This document shows, piece after piece, positions 51,295-60,142 of a stretch of DNA of 64,000 nucleotides (positions are counted from its first letter, which is position 1; each line of letters begins with the position of its first letter). The stretch is from Hymenobacter rubidus. GTDB lineage: Bacteria; Bacteroidota; Bacteroidia; Cytophagales; Hymenobacteraceae. Below the pieces are notes generated by a model. It was not told the origin of the DNA. It did not search any database and worked only from the letters and a program-made list of their open reading frames with translations. The position numbers and the translations under genes are program-made. The DNA lies in contig NZ_JAERQF010000021.1 of NCBI RefSeq assembly GCF_016734815.1, positions 1-64,000 of the forward strand. The letters are read 5' to 3'.

Positions 51295-53700
51295 CTAGTT
51301 GCGCAGCGGCTTGCCCGTGGTCAGAATCGACTGAATCCGCTCCAGCGTCTTGCGCTCGCCGCAGAGCGACAGGAACGCCTCGCGCTCCAAATCCAGCAGG
51401 TACTGCTCACTCACTTCGGTGGGCGACGACAAGTCCCCGCCGCACATCACGTAGGCCAGTTTATCAGCAATGAGCTGGTCGTGGGTCGAGATGTAGTTGC
51501 CCTGCTGCATGGCATACACGCCGGTCTTAAACATGGCCAGCGCGCCTTTGCCGTGCACCTTGATGTTGGTTTTCTGCATCGGCTGAGTGTAGCCGGCATC
51601 GGCCAGGTCGAGAGCAGCCGATTTCGCGGCGGCAATTACGCGGTTGCTGTTCAGCACCACTTCATCACCCCGACGCAGGAAGCCCAGGTCGAAGGCCTCA
51701 GCGGCCGAGGTCGAGACTTTAGCCGTGCTGATGGTCATATAAGTGTTGCGCAGCAGATTGAATTCGGGCTCACCGTCTTCGTATTTGAGGGCGGTGCGCA
51801 GGGTCATTTCCTTGGTACCGCCGCCGCCGGGAATCAGACCCACGCCGAATTCTACGAGGCCGATGTAGGATTCGGCGGCTGCTACCACGCGGTCGCAGTG
51901 CAGGTTTAGCTCGCAACCGCCGCCCAGCGTGAGGCCGTGCGGGGTGCCCACCACCGGAATGCTGCTGTAGCGCATCCGCATCATGGCCTGCTGGAACTGC
52001 TGAATCATCATGTTCAGCTCGTCAAAATCCTGGTCGAGCGCCTGCATGTACACGAGGCCCAGGTTGGCGCCGGCCGAGAAGTTCGGCGCGTCGTTGCCCA
52101 CCACGAGGCCGCGGTAGCCGGCTTCGGCCATCTCCACGCCTTTCAACAGGCCTTGGATAACGTCGGTGCCCAATGAGTTCATCTTGGAATGGAACTCCAC
52201 GTTCAGAATGCCGTCGCCGAGGTCGATAACTGACGCGCCCGAGTTTTTCCACAGCACTTTGCCGCTGGCCCGTAGGTTGTCGAGAATAATGAAATTCTCT
52301 ACACCCGGAATGGCCTGATAGCTCTTGCTGGCTTGGTCGTAGAACTTCCGCACGCCGTCTTCTACCTTATAAAAGGTCGCATTGCCGGCGGCCAGCATTT
52401 CCTCCACCCACGCAGCCACGGTGCGGCCGGCAGCTTTGGCTAGGTCAACCCCAGCCTGCACGCCCAGCGCGTCCCAGGTTTCAAACGGGCCCAGTTCCCA
52501 GCCGAAACCGGCGCGCAGCGCGTCATCAATTTTGTAGAGTTGGTCGGAGATTTCCGGCACCCGGTTGCTTACGTAGGCAAACAACCCGCCGAAGCTCAGG
52601 CGGTAAAACTCGCCAGCCTTGTCCTTGCCTGAAACCAGCACCTTGAAGCGGTCAGCCAGCTTCTCGATGGTTTTGGTCATTTCCAGCGTGGCGAATTTCA
52701 CCTTCTGGCTCGGCTTATATTCCAGCGTGTTAAGGTCCAGCGCGTGGATTTCCGACTTACCGCCCTCGCCTTTCACTTTCTTGTAGAAGCCCTGGCCGGT
52801 TTTGTCGCCCAGCCACTTGCTCTCGCCCATTTTCTTCACGAAATCGGGCAGCACGAATACGTCCTTGGCCTCGTCATCCGGCAGGCCCTGGGCCAGGCCG
52901 TTGGCCACATTGATGGTCGTATCCAGGCCCACCACGTCGGAAGTGCGCAGCGTGGCCGATTTCGCGTGGCCAATTACCGGGCCGGTCAGCTTGTCGGTTT
53001 CCTCCACGGTCAGGCCCAGCTTCTGCATGGTCTGCATGGCGTCGAGCAGGGCCCACACGCCCACGCGGTTGGCAATGAAGCCGGGCGTGTCCTTGGCCAA
53101 AACCACGGTTTTGCCCAGGTACAGGTCGCCGTAGTGTTGCAGGAAATCCAGCACGTCCGGCTTGGTGTCCGGCGTCGGGATAATTTCCAGCAGCTTCAAA
53201 TAGCGCGGCGGGTTGAAGAAGTGCGTGCCGGCAAAATGCTGCTTAAAATCTTCCGAACGACCCTCGGCCAGCAGGTGAATCGGGATGCCGCTGGTGTTGC
53301 TGGTAATCAGCGTACCCTTCTTGCGGAACTGCTCCACCCGCTCGTAGAGGCTCTTTTTGATGTCGAGCCGCTCGATAACCACCTCAATCGTCCAATCGCA
53401 GGTGGCGATATCCTTGAGATTATCATCAAAGTTGCCGGTTTTGATTTTGGCCGCATCGGCCTTGCGGTAGAGCGGCGAGGGATTGGCAACGATTGCGGCT
53501 TGCAGCGCAGCATTCACAATGCGGTTGCGCACGGCCGGGGCATCCAGTTTCAGGCCCTTTTTCTCTTCGTCGGGCAGCAGCTCTTTGGGGGCGATGTCGA
53601 GCAGCAGCACCTGCACGCCGATGTTGGCGAAGTGGCAGGCAATGCGCGAGCCCATAACGCCGGAGCCGAGCACGGCCACTTTCTTGATGGTTCGGTTCAT
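51295..53700 (-). CDS. fadN: 3-hydroxyacyl-CoA dehydrogenase / enoyl-CoA hydratase fusion
   Basis: 801 residues. The N-terminal NAD-binding domain (VLGSGVMGSRIACHFANIGV) and HAD C-terminal domain (HFFNPPRYLKLLEIIPTPDT) precede an enoyl-CoA hydratase domain (about 490-700: GLTLGGGCELNLHCDRVV with the catalytic Glu, and IGLVEFGVGLIPGGGG with the second). This order is that of Bacillus FadN, not of E. coli FadB. It does hydration and NAD-dependent oxidation in beta-oxidation. It leads the fadNAE-like block. Confidence 0.93.
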   Translation of the reverse strand: MNRTIKKVAVLGSGVMGSRIACHFANIGVQVLLLDIAPKELLPDEEKKGLKLDAPAVRNRIVNAALQAAIVANPSPLYRKADAAKIKTGNFDDNLKDIATCDWTIEVVIERLDIKKSLYERVEQFRKKGTLITSNTSGIPIHLLAEGRSEDFKQHFAGTHFFNPPRYLKLLEIIPTPDTKPDVLDFLQHYGDLYLGKTVVLAKDTPGFIANRVGVWALLDAMQTMQKLGLTVEETDKLTGPVIGHAKSATLRTSDVVGLDTTINVANGLAQGLPDDEAKDVFVLPDFVKKMGESKWLGDKTGQGFYKKVKGEGGKSEIHALDLNTLEYKPSQKVKFATLEMTKTIEKLADRFKVLVSGKDKAGEFYRLSFGGLFAYVSNRVPEISDQLYKIDDALRAGFGWELGPFETWDALGVQAGVDLAKAAGRTVAAWVEEMLAAGNATFYKVEDGVRKFYDQASKSYQAIPGVENFIILDNLRASGKVLWKNSGASVIDLGDGILNVEFHSKMNSLGTDVIQGLLKGVEMAEAGYRGLVVGNDAPNFSAGANLGLVYMQALDQDFDELNMMIQQFQQAMMRMRYSSIPVVGTPHGLTLGGGCELNLHCDRVVAAAESYIGLVEFGVGLIPGGGGTKEMTLRTALKYEDGEPEFNLLRNTYMTISTAKVSTSAAEAFDLGFLRRGDEVVLNSNRVIAAAKSAALDLADAGYTQPMQKTNIKVHGKGALAMFKTGVYAMQQGNYISTHDQLIADKLAYVMCGGDLSSPTEVSEQYLLDLEREAFLSLCGERKTLERIQSILTTGKPLRN

Positions 53701-53713
53701 AGTGGTTTTAAAC

Positions 53714-53834
53714 TGTCATCCTGAGCATTCCGCGGATGAAGCGGCGACGAAGGACCTTATCACGTCCGCACCGTAGTGAATAATGAATCTGACGAAAGCA
53801 GCCGTGATAAGATGCTTCCTTCGTCAGCATGACA
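53714..53834. repeat. palindromic repeat between fadN and marR
   Basis: TGTCATCCTGAGCATTCCGC at the left, AGATGCTTCCTTCGTCAGCA through GACA at the right, imperfect inner parts. It belongs to the GTCATCCTGAGC family. Confidence 0.8.
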
Positions 53835-53850
53835 ACGATTTAACAGAAGC

Positions 53851-54330
53851 TCAGGAAGCTGACGCTTCCGTCCGCAACGGCTTGAGCACGAATTCTTCAA
53901 ACAAGGTCTTCCCTTCAATCATGCTCGTAATCTGAGCCGCTACCTTGAAGAAGACATCCAATTGATTCTGCGGGATTTTCTCGCGGATTTTCAAATTAAA
54001 GTGCCGCACCGTCTGGCGCGAAACCTCCTTTTTCTCCAGGCCCAGCGGTGTCAGGAAAATGCGGACCGAGCGTTTGTCCACCGAGTCGGCCTGCTTGTAG
54101 ATGAGGCCTTTCTCCTCCATGCTGCGCAAAATGCGCGTCAGGCTGCGCGTTTCGAGGCCCAGCAGCGGGGCAATTTTAGTGGCCGGCGTGCCTTTCTCCT
54201 GGTCGATGTTCAGCAGCACGAAGCCGATGCTCGTGGTAATGTCGTTCTGCGCCGCCTGCGTGTTATACATCCGCGAGATGGCATGCCAGGCTACTTTGAT
54301 GTTATAATCGACGGTTTCTTCGGGTTTCAT
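53851..54330 (-). CDS. MarR family transcriptional regulator
   Basis: 159 residues. The winged helix is clear: NIDQEKGTPATKIAPLLGLETRSLTRILRSMEEKGLIYKQADSVDKRSVRIFLTPLGLEKK (about residues 47-107), flanked by dimerisation helices. MarR proteins often bind CoA esters or aromatics, so control of the surrounding fatty-acid genes is likely. Operator-like TAGGC-GCCTA sites near fadE and before this gene support that. Confidence 0.92.
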   Translation of the reverse strand: MKPEETVDYNIKVAWHAISRMYNTQAAQNDITTSIGFVLLNIDQEKGTPATKIAPLLGLETRSLTRILRSMEEKGLIYKQADSVDKRSVRIFLTPLGLEKKEVSRQTVRHFNLKIREKIPQNQLDVFFKVAAQITSMIEGKTLFEEFVLKPLRTEASAS

Positions 54331-54369
54331 GGGCAGGGGGTAAGTGCGGTAAACTTACGAAAAATATAT

Positions 54370-54381
54370 TAGGCTTGCATA
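54370..54381 (-). promoter_or_regulatory. operator-like site upstream of marR
   Basis: TAGGCTTGCATA differs from the perfect site before fadE (TAGGCTAGCCTA) at two positions, A8T and C10A by strand order. It lies 40 bases before the marR start. Confidence 0.5.
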
Positions 54382-54396
54382 ACAGTTAGCAAAAAA

Positions 54397-54458
54397 GTAG
54401 CGCGGACTTTTAGTCCGCGAATGGATGGTGCCACTCGCGGACTAAAAGTCCGCGCTAC
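54397..54458. repeat. double-hairpin repeat, GCGGACTTTTAGTCCGC type
   Basis: Perfect 24-bp arms (54397-54420 and 54435-54458). Each arm contains a smaller hairpin CGCGGACT-AGTCCGCG, so it can fold as two small hairpins or one long one. Lies between marR and fadD. Confidence 0.9.
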
Positions 54459-54465
54459 CGCTGAC

Positions 54466-56265
54466 TTAGTGCGCCGCGCGCTCGTGCGGCTCCTTCTCGG
54501 CCCGCTCGTAGATGTCGGCAATCAGGTCCTTGTTGTGCTCGGTGATGACCTTGCGTTTCACCTTCATGGTGGGCGTCATTTCGCCGCTTTCTACGGTCCA
54601 CTGCGTGGGCAGCAGCACGTGCCGCTTCACCTGCTCCCACTGCGCAAAGCCTTTGTTATACTTCTCAATCAGGTCTTTGTAGAGCTTCACTACCTTCTCA
54701 TTCTTCACCAGCTCCTCGTTGGATGCATCGGGCACGCCGTTGCGCTTGCACCAGCCTTTTAGGTCGGGGAAGGACGGGACGACCAGCGCGGAGGCGAACT
54801 TCTGGTCGGCCCCCACCACCATGGCCTGTTCGATGAGCGGGTCTTCCTTCAGCTTGCCCTCGATGACCTGCGGAGCAATGTACTTGCCGCCCGAGGTCTT
54901 GAACATCTCCTTCTTGCGGTCGGTGATTTTCAGGAACTTGCCGTTCACCAGCTCGCCAATGTCGCCGGTGTGGAACCAGCCCTCCTCGTCAAACTCCTTG
55001 GCCGTGAGTTCGGGCTGGTTGTAGTAGCCCTTCATCACGGAAGCCGATTTGGTGAGGATTTCGCCGTCGGGGGCGATTTTCACCTGCATGTTGTCGATGA
55101 GCGGGCCCACCGTGCCAATCATGTTGTTTTCCGGCTCGTAGCCGCCCACGGCAATCACGGGCGAGGTTTCCGTCAGGCCATAGCCCTCCATCACCCGGAT
55201 GCCGGCCGCCCAGAACACCCGCGCCAGCCGCGGCTGCAAGGCCCCGCCGCCGCTCACAATGCAACGCAGGTTGCCGCCCAGCGCCTCACGCCACTTATTG
55301 AAAATAAGTTTATTGGCCAACGCCAGCTGCGTGTTATAGAAGAAGCCCTGGTCCTTCTGGGTGTCGTATTTCAGGCCCAAATCCAAGGCCCAGAAGAACA
55401 GGTTTTTCTTGATGCCGTCCAGTTCGTGGCCTTTCGCCACGATTTTGTCATACACTTTTTCCAGCAAGCGCGGCACGGTGGTGAAAATCTCGGGCTTCAC
55501 CTCGCGCAGGTTGTCGGCGATGACGTCCATGTTTTCGGCGTAGTAGATGCTCACGCTGTTTATCATGTACAGGTAGGTCACCATGCGCTCGAAAATGTGG
55601 CAGAGCGGCAGGAAGCTCAGGGCCTTGTCGTTTTTCGTGACGGGCACGAAGCGCTGCGAGTTGCGGCAGTTGCTCAAGATGTTATCGTGCGTGAGCATCA
55701 CGCCCTTGGGCTGCCCGGTGGTGCCGCTGGTGTAGATGAGCGTAAGCAAATCGTCGGGCTCAACGGCGGCTTTTAGCGGCTCCAAATCCGCCGCGTTGCC
55801 TTTTTTACCGATTTCCAGCAGCTCGCTGAAATGGCGGGCGCCCTCAATCTTATCGAAGGTGAAGATATTTTCGGCCGGAATGTCGAGGCCCTGCGTAGCC
55901 TCTTTTACCTTGTCGAACAGCTTTTTATCGGCCACGAAAACGGCCCGCACGCCGGCGTCGGTGAAAATATACTTGTAGTCCTCCACCGTGATGCTCGGGT
56001 ACATCGGCACGCTGGTGGCCCCGATTTGGGAGATGCCGAAGTCGGCCAGCATCCACTCGGGGCGGTTCATGCTGATAATGGCCACTTTATCGCCGCGCTT
56101 GAGGCCGAGCGCCACGAGGCCGAGCGAAACCAGGTTGGCTTGGTCGAGCAGTTGCTGGCTGCTGATGGGCACCCATTGACCATCAATTTTGGAGGCCAGG
56201 GCGTCGGGTTTGGGCGCGGTGGCAATTTGATGCGGAAGGATATCGAAGGCGCGACGAACGTCCAT
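54466..56265 (-). CDS. fadD: long-chain fatty-acid-CoA ligase
   Basis: 599 residues of the AMP-binding superfamily (Faa1/COG1022 long-chain group). It activates fatty acids to acyl-CoA with ATP. Motifs: LIYTSGTTGQPKGVMLTHDN (phosphate loop), MEGYGLTETSPVIAVGGYEP, GWFHTGDIGELV and KITDRKKEMFKTSGGKYIAP with the catalytic Lys near the C-terminus. It supplies the substrate for the downstream beta-oxidation enzymes on the same strand. Confidence 0.94.
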   Translation of the reverse strand: MDVRRAFDILPHQIATAPKPDALASKIDGQWVPISSQQLLDQANLVSLGLVALGLKRGDKVAIISMNRPEWMLADFGISQIGATSVPMYPSITVEDYKYIFTDAGVRAVFVADKKLFDKVKEATQGLDIPAENIFTFDKIEGARHFSELLEIGKKGNAADLEPLKAAVEPDDLLTLIYTSGTTGQPKGVMLTHDNILSNCRNSQRFVPVTKNDKALSFLPLCHIFERMVTYLYMINSVSIYYAENMDVIADNLREVKPEIFTTVPRLLEKVYDKIVAKGHELDGIKKNLFFWALDLGLKYDTQKDQGFFYNTQLALANKLIFNKWREALGGNLRCIVSGGGALQPRLARVFWAAGIRVMEGYGLTETSPVIAVGGYEPENNMIGTVGPLIDNMQVKIAPDGEILTKSASVMKGYYNQPELTAKEFDEEGWFHTGDIGELVNGKFLKITDRKKEMFKTSGGKYIAPQVIEGKLKEDPLIEQAMVVGADQKFASALVVPSFPDLKGWCKRNGVPDASNEELVKNEKVVKLYKDLIEKYNKGFAQWEQVKRHVLLPTQWTVESGEMTPTMKVKRKVITEHNKDLIADIYERAEKEPHERAAH

Positions 56266-56464
56266 TGGGTGGGGTGGGGTAAGGCGTTGCGGGGGAATTT
56301 GTGCTTAAATAAAGCGCTTTTTTCGGGGCTGGGCCACAGGGGGTCAACCCGAACGGTAGCGTGCTTCCTACGGGTAAAAACCAAATGCGTAGCGAAAACG
56401 GTCAAAAACCCCGAAAACCCGGCTGTTTCCTACGTAATTTTGGCCCCTTGCATTCTCGCTCCCA

Positions 56465-57622
56465 ATGAATCTGGCCCTGTTTTTTGACCCGCTGCCGGAA
56501 ACGCTGACCGAAGCAGCGCCCGCGCCTACCACGCTGGCCGCCTACGCCACCCGCTTCACCGAAACCTTCCCCGACTGGCGCACCGCCGACCTGGCCCTCA
56601 TCGGCCTCGACGAGTGGCGTGGCAGCGCGGCCGGCCCGCCCAACGCCCGCCGCCACGGCCCCAACGAAGTGCGCCAGCGTTTCTACCAGCTGCAAAAAGG
56701 CAGTGGATTGCTCCGTTTGGTCGACTTGGGCAACCTGCGCCCCGGCCTCACGCTGGAAGACACCTACCAGCGCCTGCGCGAAATCATTGGGGCGCTGCTG
56801 GAAGAAAATACGGTGCCCATCCTGCTGGGTGGCAGCCACGACCTAGACTACGGCCAATTCCTCGCCTACGAGGTGCAGAACCGCACCGTGAACGTGACCG
56901 TGGTGGACTCGCGGCCCGACATGGCCGAGCCCGGCCCCGGCACGCCGCCCGAAGAAAGCCACCTGCGCCGCCTGCTGGTGCACGAGCCCAACATTGTGTT
57001 CAGCCTGGCCCACCTCGGCCACCAGCAGTACCTCACGCCACCCGAGGTAATGGTGGTCCTCGAAAAGCTGCACTTCGACACCATGAGCGTGGGCGAGGTG
57101 CGCGCCGACCGCCGCCTGGCCGAGCCGCTGGTGCGCCAGGCCGACTTTATGAGCGTCGACATTGCCGCCATTCGCTGGCAGGACTCGCCGGGCTACTACC
57201 CGGCCAACCCCTTCGGCTTGGGCAACGAGGAAGCCACGCAACTGTGCTGGTACGCCGGCCACAACGAGCAGCTCAGCTCCTTCGGCCTCTACGGCTACCG
57301 CGCCGACGTGGACCCGAATGGGCTGGCGGCCGCCACCATTGCCACCATGCTCTGGTATTTCGTGGAAGGCTTCTACCACCGCCGGCCCGAAACCGGCTTC
57401 GGCACCTTCCGCTTCCTTACTTACACCGTGGTACTACCTGGCAACCCCGACAAGCTGGTGTTCTACAAGTCGCGCCGCGCCGAAAAGTGGTGGATGGAAG
57501 TAGAGCGCCTCGGCGACAACGCCACCAAGCGCGTAGTGCCGTGCACCTACGAAGATTACCTGAACGCCTCGCAGGGCGACCTGCCCCAGCGCTGGATTCG
57601 CTTGCAGGCACTGCTGAGTTAG
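56465..57622 (+). CDS. arginase-fold protein with altered metal site
   Basis: 385 residues of the ureohydrolase fold, closest by eye to the Bacteroidota proteins called formimidoylglutamase. Arginases bind two Mn through GGDHS, DAHxD and SxDxDxxDP. Here the counterparts are GGSHD (122-126), DSRPD (148-152) and SVDIAA (230-235): the Asp-His pair and second Asp are replaced by Arg and Ala, so roughly four of six ligands remain. It may be a non-classical enzyme or a binding protein. TAATTTTG at 56435-56442 is a possible -7 element. Confidence 0.75.
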   Translation: MNLALFFDPLPETLTEAAPAPTTLAAYATRFTETFPDWRTADLALIGLDEWRGSAAGPPNARRHGPNEVRQRFYQLQKGSGLLRLVDLGNLRPGLTLEDTYQRLREIIGALLEENTVPILLGGSHDLDYGQFLAYEVQNRTVNVTVVDSRPDMAEPGPGTPPEESHLRRLLVHEPNIVFSLAHLGHQQYLTPPEVMVVLEKLHFDTMSVGEVRADRRLAEPLVRQADFMSVDIAAIRWQDSPGYYPANPFGLGNEEATQLCWYAGHNEQLSSFGLYGYRADVDPNGLAAATIATMLWYFVEGFYHRRPETGFGTFRFLTYTVVLPGNPDKLVFYKSRRAEKWWMEVERLGDNATKRVVPCTYEDYLNASQGDLPQRWIRLQALLS

Positions 57623-57646
57623 ATTTTGTTGGAAAGATTATCCAGA

Positions 57647-57741
57647 ACGTCATGCGGAGCGCAGCGAAGCATCTTTACCGAGATAGTAAATAGAAGATTG
57701 CATTGCGCGGTAAAGATGCTTCGCTGCGCTCCGCATGACGT
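57647..57741. repeat. perfect palindromic repeat
   Basis: Perfect 34-bp arms (57647-57680 and 57708-57741) starting ACGTCATGCGGAGCGCAGCG. The right arm supplies a false ATG at 57735 for the next gene. Confidence 0.93.
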
Positions 57742-57749
57742 GCTTTTAC

Positions 57750-57992
57750 ATGCCTGAAACGCTCCCCTCCTACACCAAAAACCAGCTGGCTCTGCGCAAC
57801 GGCCAGGACCGCGACGAAATCTGGGTGGCGTATCAGGGCCGGATTTACGACGTGAGCCGCTCGCGGCTGTGGCGGCGCGGCAACCACTACGAGCACTGGG
57901 CCGGCCAGGACCTAACCGCCGAGCTGGACAAGGATGCTCCGCATACGGCCAACGTATTCGATAATTTCCCCGTTGTGGGCCAACTTGTGTAG
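57750..57992 (+). CDS. cytochrome b5-like heme-binding protein
   Basis: 80 residues. The pattern LPSYTKNQLALRNGQDRDE, WVAYQGRIYDVSRSRLWRRG, HYEHWAGQDLTAELDKDAPH and the C-terminal FDNFPVVGQLV matches short bacterial cytochrome b5-like/steroid-binding-domain proteins. HYEHWAG provides possible axial His ligands. It is predicted to be cytoplasmic and soluble. The ATG at 57750 is used because 57735 is within a repeat arm. Confidence 0.82.
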   Translation: MPETLPSYTKNQLALRNGQDRDEIWVAYQGRIYDVSRSRLWRRGNHYEHWAGQDLTAELDKDAPHTANVFDNFPVVGQLV

Positions 57993-58055
57993 AACAGGCT
58001 TTGGCTTGTTTGTCGCCCCAAAACCCATTATTGAACAAGCCCAAGCCTGTTCTAC
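57989..58055. repeat. palindromic repeat overlapping the cytochrome b5-like stop codon
   Basis: 22-bp arms (57989-58010 and 58034-58055, one mismatch), GTAGAACAGGCTT type. The TAG stop of the upstream gene (57990-57992) lies in the left arm. Confidence 0.9.
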
Positions 58056-58060
58056 GCACT

Positions 58061-58864
58061 ATGATGACCACCGAAGCCCCCTCCGAATTCAACCACCTCG
58101 AAACCCTTTCCACCACCGAGCTGCTGGTCGGCATGAACCAGCTCGACCAGACCGTGCCGCAAACGGTAGCCAAAGCCCTGCCGCAAATAGAAGCATTGGT
58201 GGATGCCACGGTGGCCCGCCTGCGCGACGGCGGCCGGCTGTTCTACATTGGGGCGGGCACCAGCGGGCGGCTGGGTGTGGTTGATGCTTCGGAATGTCCG
58301 CCCACATTTGGCGTGCCCACCGAGATGGTGGTGGGCATCATGGCCGGCGGCGACGGGGCCATTCGAGTAGCGGTGGAAGGAGCCGAAGACGACGCCGAAC
58401 AGGCTTGGAAGGACCTGCAAACCCACAACATCAGCCCGAAGGATGTGCTGGTGGGCATTGCCGCCTCGGGCCGCACGCCCTACGTTGTCGGTGGGCTGCA
58501 GCGGGCGCGGGCCGCGGGCCTGGCCACCGGCTGCGTGGTATGCAATGCCGGCTCGGCAGTGGCGGCAGCCGCTGAGTTTCCGGTGGAGGTGGTGACCGGG
58601 CCGGAATTCATCACGGGCAGCACGCGGCTGAAGGCTGGTTCGGCCCAGAAAATGGTGCTCAACATGCTCACTACGGCCACCTTCATCCGCCTGGGCTATG
58701 TGCGCGGCAACAAAATGGTCGACATGAAGCTCTCCAATGTGAAGCTGGTCGACCGCGGCGAGCGCATGCTGATGGATGAGCTCGGCATTGAGCAGGCCGA
58801 AGCCGCGCAACTGCTGAAGCAGCACGGCAGCGTGCGGGCGGCTCTGGATGCTTTCAAGCGGTAG
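58061..58864 (+). CDS. murQ: N-acetylmuramic acid 6-phosphate etherase
   Basis: 267 residues. MurQ cleaves the lactyl ether of MurNAc-6-phosphate in cell-wall sugar recycling. The SIS-domain motif FYIGAGTSGRLGVVDASECPPTFG and the catalytic Glu in VEGAEDD, with GIAASGRTPYVVGGL, are typical. The tandem ATGs at 58061 and 58064 start right after a palindrome; upstream codons to 58001 are repeat-derived. No other recycling genes are adjacent. Confidence 0.93.
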   Translation: MMTTEAPSEFNHLETLSTTELLVGMNQLDQTVPQTVAKALPQIEALVDATVARLRDGGRLFYIGAGTSGRLGVVDASECPPTFGVPTEMVVGIMAGGDGAIRVAVEGAEDDAEQAWKDLQTHNISPKDVLVGIAASGRTPYVVGGLQRARAAGLATGCVVCNAGSAVAAAAEFPVEVVTGPEFITGSTRLKAGSAQKMVLNMLTTATFIRLGYVRGNKMVDMKLSNVKLVDRGERMLMDELGIEQAEAAQLLKQHGSVRAALDAFKR

Positions 58865-58865
58865 T

Positions 58866-58959
58866 GCATGCTTTAGCTTGTGTCTCACGGGCTTATTTTT
58901 TCGGGCGAACGATTCGGCCTTACTGGCGTTTCTAGGGAGGCACAAGCTAAAACGTGTGC
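58866..58959. repeat. imperfect palindromic repeat after murQ
   Basis: Left arm GCATGCTTTAGCTTGTGTCTC (near 58866) and right arm GAGGCACAAGCTAAAACGTG (near 58938-58959). Another family with the TTAGCTTGTG core. Confidence 0.75.
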
Positions 58960-58971
58960 TCTACTCGCCCC

Positions 58972-59556
58972 ATGCACACCATCGAGCCGCACTACAACTG
59001 GATTGAGCAATACTCGGCATCCGAAGACCCTCGTTCGCCGCTTTTCGAAGCCGAAAACAGCCTCGATACCTACACCAACACCATCTACGGCTACTACATC
59101 CACCCGCAGTGGGACAGCCTGGGGTCGGACACGCTGTTTTTCAAAATCCTATTTGCCGACTACGAACTGGGCATTGCCGTGCTCGAATTCATCGGCGAGT
59201 GGAACGATGCCATCGAAAACGACATCATGGAGCTCAAGCGGAATATCATCGATATTCTGACCCATGAGGGCATCCGCAAGTTCATTCTCATCGGCGAAAA
59301 CGTGTTCAACTTCCACGGCTCCGGCGACGAGTATTACGAAGAATGGTATGAGGATGTGGAAGAAGGCTGGATTGCCGGCGTAAACTTCCAAGAGCACGTG
59401 CTGCGCGAAATGAAGCAGTACAACGTTGACAATTACGTCAATTTCGGCGGCCAGCTCGACGACCTGCCGTGGCGCACCTACGAGCCGCGCCGTCTCTTCG
59501 AAGTCGTAGACAATTTGCTGAATCGTCGGCTGGGAATGCCCGAAACCGAGTTGTAG
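58972..59556 (+). CDS. conserved protein of unknown function
   Basis: 194 residues, acidic and cytoplasmic. The middle is marked by FADYELGIAVLEFIGEWNDA, IENDIMELKRNIIDILTHEGIRKFILIGENVFNFHGSGDEYYEEWYEDVEEGWIAGVNF. I recognise it as a recurring Bacteroidota protein without a known role, but give no name. The ATG at 58972 is used. Confidence 0.7.
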   Translation: MHTIEPHYNWIEQYSASEDPRSPLFEAENSLDTYTNTIYGYYIHPQWDSLGSDTLFFKILFADYELGIAVLEFIGEWNDAIENDIMELKRNIIDILTHEGIRKFILIGENVFNFHGSGDEYYEEWYEDVEEGWIAGVNFQEHVLREMKQYNVDNYVNFGGQLDDLPWRTYEPRRLFEVVDNLLNRRLGMPETEL

Positions 59557-59568
59557 TGTAATAGTTCA

Positions 59569-59648
59569 GTAGCGCGAACTTTGTAGTTCGCGTCCCCGCG
59601 CCATTTCAACGACTCGTTTTTGGACGCGAACTACAAAGTTCGCACTAC
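59569..59648. repeat. double-hairpin repeat, GCGAACTTTGTAGTTCGC type
   Basis: 27-bp arms (59569-59595 and 59622-59648, one mismatch), each containing the small hairpin CGCGAACT-AGTTCGCG. Same architecture as the element at 54397. Confidence 0.9.
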
Positions 59649-59667
59649 GCCGCTACCACCCAAACGC

Positions 59668-59702
59668 AAAAAAGCCTCTCCGTTGCCGGAGAGGCTTTTT
59701 TG
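59668..59702. terminator. bidirectional terminator
   Basis: 15-bp perfect arms (59668-59682 and 59687-59701) with a GTTG loop and A/T runs, next to the small lipoprotein gene. Confidence 0.85.
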
Positions 59703-59721
59703 TTGCCCGAAGCGGCCAGAA

Positions 59722-59976
59722 TTACTTCTTAACCTCGGTCGTGGTGGTGGTGGTGCCGGCAGCGTCCATTTTGTCAGCGTTATCCTGGATGGCTTCGCCT
59801 TTAGCATCAGCCGAGTCACGTACGGCGTCAGCCTTGTCTTCCATGGCATCAGCTTTGGCTTCGCCAGCTTCTTTCACGTTTTCGCCAACCTGCTCTTGTG
59901 CGTCTTCTTTCTTGCTGTCGCACGACGAGAAGGTGAACGAACCGAGGGCCAGGGCGAGGAACAATACTTTTTTCAT
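59722..59976 (-). CDS. small lipoprotein, Ala/Asp/Glu/Lys-rich
   Basis: 84 residues. The lipobox FTFSSC gives Cys19. The mature part is an acidic/basic alternating helix of VKEAGEAKADAMEDKADAVR type with Thr-rich end (TTTTTTEVKK), like many Bacteroidota lipoproteins that resemble LEA or YtxH-type stress proteins. Function unknown. Confidence 0.8.
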   Translation of the reverse strand: MKKVLFLALALGSFTFSSCDSKKEDAQEQVGENVKEAGEAKADAMEDKADAVRDSADAKGEAIQDNADKMDAAGTTTTTTEVKK

Positions 59977-60142
59977 CTTGGGGTTTGTTTTAAATGTAAT
60001 TGATTTTCAAGCATTTTTGGAGCTTCTGCCGAGGCTAAGCTCCAAATTCGAGGCTTTATACTCCTGCTAAAAAAAGGTAACCCGAGATGCTGAAAATATG
60101 TGAAGAATTTATGAGCTACTTCCTTCGCAGCAACCAAACCCG

